Shown: positions 51,954-59,202 of the stretch, one piece after another
Layout: each line of letters opens with the position of its first letter
Position numbering within the stretch: the first letter of the stretch is position 1
Assembly: GCA_002483605.1 (NCBI GenBank)
Contig: DLIG01000007.1
Span: 45,709-104,910, forward strand
Length of the DNA: 59,202 nucleotides
Direction: 5' to 3'
From: Sulfurovum sp. UBA7648
GTDB lineage: Bacteria > Campylobacterota > Campylobacteria > Campylobacterales > Sulfurovaceae
Position numbers and translations under genes: made by a program
The notes under the pieces: model-generated
Told to the model about the DNA's origin: nothing
Database searches by the model: none
Seen by the model: the letters and a program-made list of their open reading frames with translations, nothing else

Positions 51954-53786
51954 ATGAACAAACCAACCAAATACAGTATAGCATTGCTTGCGCTGCTTTC
52001 ACTATCAAATGCTAACACTACTGATCTAGGGGAAATAGAGATCATATCGGCAAACAAAACAAAACAAAGTATCAAAAAAACAACATCAAATGTAACCGTA
52101 ATAACTGAAGAAGATATAAGACAAAATGGATATGCGTCAGTACCGGGGGCGCTTTCTACAGCACTTGGTATGAATGTATCACAAAATGGCGGAATAGGTC
52201 AAAAGGATTCGTTTTTTCTAAGAGGGCTGGATAGCGGAAAAATTCTAGTTCTTGTTGATGGCATAAGGTTAAATGATCCATCAACTACAAATAACACTGC
52301 GATGATAGAGTTTTTGCCTATCTCAAATATTGAGCAGATAGAAGTAATTAGAGGCGGGAGTTCATCCATTTGGGGCGCAAATGCAAGTGCCGGTGTTATA
52401 AATATAATCACAAAAAATGGTAAAAAAGATGGCGTTAGCGGCAGTATCGGTTTGAATGGCGGAAGTCATAATACCAAAGGTGGCGAACTATCACTTTTTT
52501 ATAAAAACGATAAATTAAACGCAAAACTGCTTAGCTCTTATTTTGATACGGATGGCATATCTGCACTTGCCCCGCAAAATAGCGAAAAAGACAGATACAA
52601 TAACAAAAATATAATTGCCGGCTTTGGCTACGATTTTACCGATAAAACAAACGCGTCTTTAACGGTTATGAAAACAAAAACAAAAGGCGATTTTGATGAC
52701 CCGAATGGAGGAGGTGCAAATGATGATTATAGTAATTTTACAACTGATAGCACAAATGCAACGGGAATTATATCAACCAAATTTGGAGCAATTGATACGA
52801 TACTAAATATCTCAAGAGGCGAGTATGATCGAATTTATTTTAATGCATCTTTTGGTAAAGATGCATATATGGCTACGACTAATGAATATTCTCTGATAAA
52901 TTCATATTCTTATGCTTTGGGTAAAAGCGTTTTAGGATTAGAATATAAAAATATCGATGGATATAATAAAAATATATTTTCTTTGGCGGATAATGGCTTT
53001 TCCAATAGAGCAGTTTTTTTATCTAATGCCATAAAACCTATAGAGAAACTTCTTGTTGAGGCAAATTTGAGATATGATGATTTTAATGAGTTTGACGGCA
53101 AAACTACATATAAAATCGGCGCAAAATATACTTTGTCAAATGATTTTACCCTTAATGCCAATTATTACACTTCATTCAATGCACCATCAGTTTATCAACT
53201 TGCAAATACACTTGTGGGCACGACACTTAAGCCAAGTTTTGTAAAAGGGCATGATGCCTCACTCTCTTATAAGGATTATTTGTCTTTGACATATTTTGAT
53301 AATAAAATAGAAGATGATTTTATCTATACAGGCTCATGGCCAAACAGTGGCTATGCAAATAATGCATCATCTGAAAAAATCAGAGGTATAGAAGTATTGG
53401 CAAAAAGCAATACTATAGCTGATAGATTTATGTTTAAAGCAAACTATACTCATTTGATAGACATGAAAGATACAAGCGGGACACCACTATATAATAGAGC
53501 AAAAGATGAATTTAACGGTTGGGTTGAGTATTTTTATAATGAAGATACAATTGCAAGCTTAAATGCTCAATATATAGGAAAGAGACATTCTCCTTTTGGT
53601 TATCCGACTTCACCAATGCCAAGCGGAAACTATACGCTCTGGAATATAGATATCACCAAAAGTTTTAACGATTCCATCGACTTCGGTTTACACTTCAAAA
53701 ATATCTTTGACAAAGATTATCAAACCATCTATAATTACAATAGCGAAGGCAGAAGTGTTTATGCAGATGTGAGATATAAATTTTAG
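51954..53786 (+). CDS. TonB-dependent outer-membrane receptor (BtuB-like)
   Basis: 610 aa with signal peptide (IALLALLSLSNA). The plug domain contains LGEIEIISANKTKQSIKKTTSNVTVITEEDI, FFLRGLDSGKILVLVDGIRLNDP and IEVIRGGSSSIWGANASAGVINI, and the 22-strand barrel ends in a terminal aromatic strand (ADVRYKF). The length and plug are BtuB/siderophore-receptor like; the ligand is not predictable. The coupled membrane protein downstream is the only visible partner; no tonB, exbBD or ABC importer is near. Confidence 0.9.
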   Translation: MNKPTKYSIALLALLSLSNANTTDLGEIEIISANKTKQSIKKTTSNVTVITEEDIRQNGYASVPGALSTALGMNVSQNGGIGQKDSFFLRGLDSGKILVLVDGIRLNDPSTTNNTAMIEFLPISNIEQIEVIRGGSSSIWGANASAGVINIITKNGKKDGVSGSIGLNGGSHNTKGGELSLFYKNDKLNAKLLSSYFDTDGISALAPQNSEKDRYNNKNIIAGFGYDFTDKTNASLTVMKTKTKGDFDDPNGGGANDDYSNFTTDSTNATGIISTKFGAIDTILNISRGEYDRIYFNASFGKDAYMATTNEYSLINSYSYALGKSVLGLEYKNIDGYNKNIFSLADNGFSNRAVFLSNAIKPIEKLLVEANLRYDDFNEFDGKTTYKIGAKYTLSNDFTLNANYYTSFNAPSVYQLANTLVGTTLKPSFVKGHDASLSYKDYLSLTYFDNKIEDDFIYTGSWPNSGYANNASSEKIRGIEVLAKSNTIADRFMFKANYTHLIDMKDTSGTPLYNRAKDEFNGWVEYFYNEDTIASLNAQYIGKRHSPFGYPTSPMPSGNYTLWNIDITKSFNDSIDFGLHFKNIFDKDYQTIYNYNSEGRSVYADVRYKF

Positions 53787-53795
53787 GAGTTTCAG

Positions 53796-54353
53796 GTGTA
53801 TATCAATCATAATTATTACATTGCCTATAAGATATTTAATGCCCTGTTTGCCGGTTTGGCATTAGGCAGTGTGATGAGCATATATGCACCATTGCAGCCC
53901 TCCGTCTATTCGCTTGGCGGAATAGTGCTGGCTCTAGGAATGATAATCGTTGCTAGGCTGTATGAAAAGATATTGACCATCCGATGGTTTTATAGATTTA
54001 CCATGCTGGTCGAAGTGATATTATTTGGGGTCATACTATTTTTCTTGACCACAAAATTTTCTTATCAGACAGCACTTTTGGTTTATATTGGCTACCAAAT
54101 TACATTTATATTCAGCAGTTACCTAATACGTGCTGAGACACTGTTTTTGAGCGAGACATATATGCTTATCCGCATCGATACAGTCAAGCAGATAGGTACA
54201 CTTATCGGTATGGCTGTTGCTTATGTTTTTTATAGATTTTTAGAGAACAAAACCAATATAGAACAGGTTTATACCATGCACTATTTTCTTGCAGTAATTC
54301 AAATTGTCGTAATATTTCTAGTTTTTAAAAGTTTTGAGGATAAGCGATTATAG
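53796..54353 (+). CDS. Six-span membrane protein coupled to the TonB receptor
   Basis: 185 aa, very hydrophobic, about six membrane segments; charged loop residues include ARLYEKILTIRWFYR and LIRIDTVKQIG. It looks like half of an MFS-type transporter, but no signature is clear and I do not claim a family. It starts at a GTG 10 nt after the receptor stop, with AGGAG 6 nt before it, so the two genes are co-translated. Confidence 0.75.
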   Translation: MYINHNYYIAYKIFNALFAGLALGSVMSIYAPLQPSVYSLGGIVLALGMIIVARLYEKILTIRWFYRFTMLVEVILFGVILFFLTTKFSYQTALLVYIGYQITFIFSSYLIRAETLFLSETYMLIRIDTVKQIGTLIGMAVAYVFYRFLENKTNIEQVYTMHYFLAVIQIVVIFLVFKSFEDKRL

Positions 54354-54463
54354 CTTATTTTGGCCGCTATACTAGGGTTTGGAAGCTATTTTGATCGCCA
54401 ATTTTTTTCGTGATTATAGCAAATTGGTTTTAAACATTCAATTTATGATTTTATCTTGTTTCA

Positions 54464-55153
54464 CTAAATAGCTTCGTATTCTTCCTTGTCTTGCGTAAAA
54501 TTATATACAACAATTGATACTAAAAATATCAAGATCCATGCTAGTAACATCGTGGTAATAGTATGACTTAAAAAATGATCACCGTTCATCATTTTATAAA
54601 GTCCAGTTATCCAGCCAGTCAGAAATGCACCTGCCAATGCCATTCTTTTATTCCTTTTTGTTTTAAATAAAAAGTAGAGTCCCATAAGTGCAAAACCCCC
54701 TGATGCATGGCCGGCTGGATAACATTTGGCTTTTTGAGTTTGAATAAAATTAGACGGATAACTATTAAATAGTTTAATTTCTGGAAATTTACCGCCATAT
54801 CTCTCCAATTGGCAAGGACATGGCATATTGGTATTACCTTTCAATTGACCAACAGTAAACGGCACTACAATCAGCGAGAATGCCACTATCATCAATCCGC
54901 TTTTATAATCTGAAACGATTTGCTTTTTGCGATAAAAAATCAAAGCCAAAACAACAGATATGCCAAATATCAATATGAGCTTTTTTTCACCGCTATATAA
55001 AATAAAATGCAAAAACCAATTATCCTTGTTTGACAATAGCCATGTTGAATTTTGAAAATTATAAAATAAGTCTTGAACCGCCAAATCAAGAGTTGTAAAC
55101 TGGAACGTAATCAAATCGATCACAAGTAATATCAAAGGTATAGCAATATTCAT
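54464..55153 (-). CDS. PAP2-superfamily phosphatase
   Basis: 229 aa, six membrane segments. The phosphatase core can be seen: a C1-like region around QLERYGGKFPEIKLF, the C2 motif PAGHASGGFALMG, and the C3-like GDHFLSHTITTMLLAW. Members with the GDHFLSH pattern dephosphorylate lipid substrates such as lipid A or undecaprenyl pyrophosphate; the substrate is not decidable here. Monocistronic, convergent with the preceding gene. Confidence 0.87.
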   Translation of the reverse strand: MNIAIPLILLVIDLITFQFTTLDLAVQDLFYNFQNSTWLLSNKDNWFLHFILYSGEKKLILIFGISVVLALIFYRKKQIVSDYKSGLMIVAFSLIVVPFTVGQLKGNTNMPCPCQLERYGGKFPEIKLFNSYPSNFIQTQKAKCYPAGHASGGFALMGLYFLFKTKRNKRMALAGAFLTGWITGLYKMMNGDHFLSHTITTMLLAWILIFLVSIVVYNFTQDKEEYEAI

Positions 55154-55274
55154 TATTCCCCCATTAGAAAGAGAAAATTATATCTTAAAAATATGGTATT
55201 TTTATAATTAATTTGATTGATTTAAAACAATAAAATAAATGTTTAATAATCAATTTTTTATATTTAATAAAAAA

Positions 55275-56684
55275 TTATTTCTCCCCGCCGCCTAGTGCTC
55301 TATATAATGTGATCCGATTTATCCTCTCTTCTAGTTGGACAGCAAGAAGTGTTTGCTGTGCGGTATAATATGTACGCTGCGCAATCAATGCGTTCAGATA
55401 TGTGTCAACTCCGTTTTTGTAGCGAAGATCTGATATCAAATAGCTATTTTTTGATGATTGAGCCAACTTGGTTTGTGCGTCAAGCTGCTCACTGATCGTT
55501 TGCCTGCGAGCTAGGGCATCGGCAACCTCTTTGAACGCTGCTTGTATGGCAAGTTCATATGCTGCAAGATAATAATCTCGTTGTGCTTTAGTATAGTCTA
55601 GTTTTGATTTTCTAACACCGATATCAAAAATTGGCAATGTAAGACTTGGCACAAACGACCAAACAGATGCACCGCCGCTAAAGAGATGAGACAAAGCAGT
55701 GCTTGCCAGCCCTCCCTCCGTCGTTATAGAAATAGATGGAAAATAAGCCGCACGCGCTGCGCCGATATTTGCATTGGCAGCTTTGAGATCATGTTCTGCT
55801 GCAAGTATATCCGGCCTATTTAAAAGAGCATCGGAAGTCATATTTGTTGGAACTTCTGCTAGATATTTTTTGTTCACATTTAAGCTATGAGGAAGCCACT
55901 TCTCATCAAGTATTTCGCCTGCTAATAAATTAAGTGCATTTTTGTCTTGCTCAACTTTGGTTTTATATTTAGCAATATCGGCTTGCGCTTGATAATAAAG
56001 CGTTTGCGCTTCATAGAGATCCAATGCCGAACTAACTCCCATATCAACTTTTCGCTGCATAAGCTCTAATGTTTTTTTGGCACTTACTTCTGTTGATCTT
56101 GAGAGTTCCAATAAATCTTTATCCAAAGCTAAAGTTAGCCATGCTGATACTATTTCGGAAATTAGCGTAATACGAAGTGCACGCTGGCTCTCTTGCAAAG
56201 ACAAATACTTTTCATACTCAGCGACTGATAAACTATGAGCTTTCCCAAACAAATCAAGTTCATAGCTGCTGATTTTGGCTACGGCTGAATAGTTTTGTGT
56301 AATTGAGGATGAACCCAATGAATTTCCCTTGCTGCCAGACAGTACTGCATTTATCATTGGGAATTGTGAAGCACGCTGCATACTATATGTTGCTTTGGCT
56401 GATTCTATATTAGCTACCGCTTCACGTAGCGAACGGCTTTGCCCGAAAGCTGTCTCTATAATATGACGCAACTGCTCATCTAAGACAATTTCCCTCCATT
56501 GCATTGCAAAAACTTTATCCTTGGAAGATAATTCAATATTTTGTTTTTGAGAAATACCTTTATTCCATTCAGACGGAATTGGTGCTGTTGGTCGCTTATA
56601 CTCCGGGATAAGCGCACTGCATCCGACTATATAAAATGTAGATCCGGCAGCTATGATGAGTTTTAGTTTATTTGTATATTGCAT
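55275..56684 (-). CDS. RND efflux outer-membrane lipoprotein (OprM/NodT family)
   Basis: Outer-membrane channel of a tripartite efflux pump. Lipobox YIVGC (Cys22), then EYKRPTAPIPSEW typical of the family. The two OEP repeats contain SYELDLFGKAHSLSVAEYEKYL and LLNRPDILAAEHDLKAANANIGAARAAYFPSISIT. About 469 aa, normal. I start at the ATG at 56684, which follows the pump stop by one base (TGA-T-ATG); the pump and channel are one operon. Confidence 0.93.
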   Translation of the reverse strand: MQYTNKLKLIIAAGSTFYIVGCSALIPEYKRPTAPIPSEWNKGISQKQNIELSSKDKVFAMQWREIVLDEQLRHIIETAFGQSRSLREAVANIESAKATYSMQRASQFPMINAVLSGSKGNSLGSSSITQNYSAVAKISSYELDLFGKAHSLSVAEYEKYLSLQESQRALRITLISEIVSAWLTLALDKDLLELSRSTEVSAKKTLELMQRKVDMGVSSALDLYEAQTLYYQAQADIAKYKTKVEQDKNALNLLAGEILDEKWLPHSLNVNKKYLAEVPTNMTSDALLNRPDILAAEHDLKAANANIGAARAAYFPSISITTEGGLASTALSHLFSGGASVWSFVPSLTLPIFDIGVRKSKLDYTKAQRDYYLAAYELAIQAAFKEVADALARRQTISEQLDAQTKLAQSSKNSYLISDLRYKNGVDTYLNALIAQRTYYTAQQTLLAVQLEERINRITLYRALGGGEK

Positions 56685-56685
56685 A

Positions 56686-59202
56686 TCAATCACCATTTAT
56701 ATTTTCTGAGAAGTTTTTACGATCTGCTTTTGTTTTAAATATGGTATTAACCAAAACAAAAAACATAGGAACCATGACAATAGCCAACAGTGTAGCGGTG
56801 ATAGTTCCTCCAACTATCCCAGACCCGATAGAAATCCTACTTTTTGCACCGGCTCCTGTTGAAATTGCCAGAGGCAAAACTCCCACAACGAATGCCATTG
56901 ACGTCATCAATATAGGCCGCAATCTAAGTCTTGCGCCTTCTATTGCTGCTTGGCTTAATGTTCGGCCTTTTTCAAAAGCAGATGAGGCAAATTCGACAAT
57001 TAAAATTGCATTTTTAGATGATAAGCCAATAACGGTCAATAATGCTACTTGAAAATAAACATCATTTTCCAATCCGCGTACCGTAGCAGCAATAACAGCC
57101 CCGATTATACCAAGCGGAATAACCATAAGTACGGAAAACGGGATAGACCAGCTCTCATACAACGCAGCCAGACATAAAAAAACAAATAATACAGAAATAG
57201 CATATAAAAAAGTACTTTGTCCGCCCGAGAGTTGCTCTTGATACGAAAGTCCGCTCCACGAATAACTGCTTCCTGGCGGAAGCTGCTGCGCCAATCTTGC
57301 TATTTCATTCATCGCATCTCCGGAACTTACTCCTTTATTTCCGGCTCCTTGTATATTGTAAGAAGCCAAACCGTTATAGCGAGATAAGCTTTCTGGCCCG
57401 TACGTCCATTTTGTGGTTGCAAAAGCCGAAAAAGGAGTCATGCTCTCATTGTCACTGCCGCGAACATACCATTTAAAAAGATCATCCGGAGCTGAACGAA
57501 AAGCAGCGTCCCCTTGGATGTATACTTTTTTGATACGTCCGCGATCAATAAAATCATTGACATAATTTCCGGCCCAAGCAGCATTCAAAGTGTCATCAAT
57601 ATCTGATAATGAAAGTCCTAACGCTACTGCTTTGGCTTGATCAATATCAACATGCAACTGCGTAGTTTCCGCCATACTTCCCAAACGAACAGCACTCAAG
57701 AGAGTGCTTTTGGAAGCATCGCTGATCAATTGGTCTCTCATATTTTTTAGAGAATCCCGATCGGTTCCCGCATTTGCCTGAAGTTGAAAATCAAATCCGC
57801 TGCTATTGCCCAATCCTCTAATTGCCGGAGGATTTAATGCAAATATCCGCGCATCCCTGATGGATGCTAATGCTTTATTGGCACGAAAAGTGATCTCTTC
57901 TGCGCTGCTGCCGGCATCTTCACGCTCATCCCAGTCTTTTAAATTAACAAATGCCATCCCTGCATTTTGTCCGCTCCCGCTAAAATTAAATCCTGAAATA
58001 GTAAAAATTGTATTTGTTGTATTTGTTTCATTATTCAAAAAATAATTTTCAACATCTTTTGCGACAGCTACCGTTCGTTTCACGGAAGCACATTCAGGCA
58101 AAGAGATTTGAACCATGACCGATCCTTGGTCTTCAACAGGAAGAAACCCGGTAGGCAGCCTTAGAACGAGAAATGACATTGCTATGATGATAACAGCATA
58201 GAGTATCATCCAGCGCATCGGTTTATTTAATATTCGCACAACTCTTTGCTCATAACGCTTTGTCATAAGATCAAATGCTTTATTAAACCATCCAAAAAAG
58301 CCCCTGGAGGCATGGTTATGTCCCGCAGAATTCAAAAATGTTGCACAAAGCGCAGGAGTCAAGGTCAATGCAACTATAACCGATAAGATCATTGATGAGA
58401 CAATAGTAATAGAAAATTGTCTATATATTACACCGGTTGAGCCTTCAAAAAATGCCATTGGCAAAAATACCGCCGAAAGCACCGTAGCAATACCGATAAG
58501 CGCACTGCTTACTTCATCCATTGATTTTATCGTTGCCTTGCGAGCATCTAGATGCTCTTCTCGCATAATCCTTTCAACATTTTCTACAACTACTATGGCA
58601 TCATCCACAAGCAGGCCTATCGATAAAACCATCGCAAACATTGTCAAAGTATTAATCGAATATCCAAAAACATACAAGATCCCAAAAGTACCCAGCAAAA
58701 CAACCGGCACAGCTATGGCAGGTATTAAAGTGGCTCTCCAATTTTGCAAAAAAACAAACATAATGATCACAACCAGTCCAATTGCTTCAAAAAGTGTTTT
58801 TACTACTTCATTTATTGATATTCTAATAAATTTTGTACTATCCCTTGGATAAGCTACTTTATATCCTTTTGGCATATTGTTTTGAAAACCCTCAACAACT
58901 GCGCGGACACCATCAGCTGTCGCCAAAGCATTAGCATCCGGAGCCAACATAACAGCTATTCCCGATGCCGGATGGCCATTTAAGCGTGTTACATTATCAT
59001 AGCTTTCACTTCCAAGTTCAACACGTGCAACATCGCAAAGACGCACCAATGCTCCACCTTGATTGTGTTTTACTATGATATTTCGAAACTCTTCTGGAGT
59101 TTGCAGTTTTGATTTTGATGTTACTATCGCATTGAGCTCTTGATCGCCCAAAGTCGGCATTCCGCCGATCTTTCCGGCTGAGACTTGGACGTTTTGAGAC
59201 AA
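56686..59202 (-). CDS. RND multidrug efflux permease, HAE1 (AcrB) family, N-terminus cut by window
   Basis: 838 residues of an AcrB-type inner-membrane pump; the N-terminal part (about 210 residues by comparison with about 1040-aa relatives) lies beyond the window end. Seen: the pore-domain start NVQVSAGKIGG, TM4 with LLVDDAIVVVENVERIM holding the proton-relay aspartates, FLPMAFFEGSTGVIYRQFSIT, and the final span region GIVGGTITATLLAIVMVPMFF. The periplasmic adaptor gene should lie just upstream, outside the window. It ends one base before the OMF start codon. Confidence 0.93.
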   Translation of the reverse strand: MSQNVQVSAGKIGGMPTLGDQELNAIVTSKSKLQTPEEFRNIIVKHNQGGALVRLCDVARVELGSESYDNVTRLNGHPASGIAVMLAPDANALATADGVRAVVEGFQNNMPKGYKVAYPRDSTKFIRISINEVVKTLFEAIGLVVIIMFVFLQNWRATLIPAIAVPVVLLGTFGILYVFGYSINTLTMFAMVLSIGLLVDDAIVVVENVERIMREEHLDARKATIKSMDEVSSALIGIATVLSAVFLPMAFFEGSTGVIYRQFSITIVSSMILSVIVALTLTPALCATFLNSAGHNHASRGFFGWFNKAFDLMTKRYEQRVVRILNKPMRWMILYAVIIIAMSFLVLRLPTGFLPVEDQGSVMVQISLPECASVKRTVAVAKDVENYFLNNETNTTNTIFTISGFNFSGSGQNAGMAFVNLKDWDEREDAGSSAEEITFRANKALASIRDARIFALNPPAIRGLGNSSGFDFQLQANAGTDRDSLKNMRDQLISDASKSTLLSAVRLGSMAETTQLHVDIDQAKAVALGLSLSDIDDTLNAAWAGNYVNDFIDRGRIKKVYIQGDAAFRSAPDDLFKWYVRGSDNESMTPFSAFATTKWTYGPESLSRYNGLASYNIQGAGNKGVSSGDAMNEIARLAQQLPPGSSYSWSGLSYQEQLSGGQSTFLYAISVLFVFLCLAALYESWSIPFSVLMVIPLGIIGAVIAATVRGLENDVYFQVALLTVIGLSSKNAILIVEFASSAFEKGRTLSQAAIEGARLRLRPILMTSMAFVVGVLPLAISTGAGAKSRISIGSGIVGGTITATLLAIVMVPMFFVLVNTIFKTKADRKNFSENINGD

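Noticed and set aside
1..59202. CRISPR array, rRNA, tRNA genes, intact insertion sequence
   Set aside because: No direct-repeat array, no cloverleaf or rRNA-like stretch and no transposase frame was seen on reading the spacers; a tRNAscan/Infernal run would be decisive.

Overview
The window looks like a chromosome segment from a free-living member of Campylobacterota (Epsilonproteobacteria), of the Sulfurimonas/Sulfurovum/Sulfuricurvum kind. The support is: moderate-to-low GC; a GltX2-type glutamyl-tRNA synthetase; a 6-aminodeoxyfutalosine deaminase (futalosine route to menaquinone); the Campylobacterota-type DapD; the gene order aroQ-pepP-folK-flhF; and the recN-nadK/aspS-adk block. All of these resemble Helicobacter/Campylobacter arrangements that I know. 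The species cannot be fixed from sequence alone.

Layout. 1-20.96 kb is dense housekeeping: truD, a membrane patatin, gltX2-yggT-slt, trpB, pepA, a CPA2 antiporter, comF-like, a CopD-like membrane protein, lepA, prs, mnmA-flhF-folK-pepP-aroQ in one tightly overlapping run, then mqnX-sppA. A 268-bp MITE-like element with 31-bp terminal inverted repeats sits between mnmA and prs. 21-24.2 kb holds a small lysozyme-like transglycosylase, an orphan membrane protein, a palindromic repeat beside a C11 tract, and a CNNM/CBS protein. 24.3-29.5 kb is recN-nadK diverging from aspS-adk. 29.6-38 kb is envelope and accessory material: a SYLF lipid-binding protein, lipoproteins, rmuC, mltB, a Met-rich five-EF-hand protein, an SDR/DUF2867 protein, a cold-shock protein, and two related Tyr/Gly/His-rich exported proteins.

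38.2-45.4 kb is the main accessory region. An AT-rich minus-strand operon encodes a SIR2-like NADase-type protein, a large (about 920 aa) partner without recognisable catalytic motifs, and a membrane-anchored NERD nuclease-like protein with a zinc ribbon. The SIR2 start codon overlaps the stop codon of a truncated type I restriction specificity (hsdS) remnant. A ghost copy of a neighbouring radical-SAM gene end and a perfect 13-bp palindrome mark the upstream junction. I read this as a candidate anti-phage (NAD-depletion) system that was once the tail of a restriction-modification operon. 45.7-51.5 kb returns to housekeeping (ychF, lptB, tsaE, trpD, an S4 protein, dapD). 52-59.2 kb carries a TonB-dependent receptor with a coupled membrane protein, a PAP2 phosphatase, and an outer-membrane factor with an RND pump that runs off the window end.

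Working together: GltX2 and AspRS probably feed the transamidation route to Gln- and Asn-tRNA. MqnX serves menaquinone synthesis. Slt, MltB and the small transglycosylase remodel peptidoglycan. LptB and the RND/OMF pair serve the outer membrane. Several starts were moved from the longest reading frame to an internal codon with a good Shine-Dalgarno sequence. Two genes (21.4 kb and rmuC) appear to have their Shine-Dalgarno in front of ATC/ATA rather than ATG. I saw no rRNA, tRNA, CRISPR array or intact transposase.
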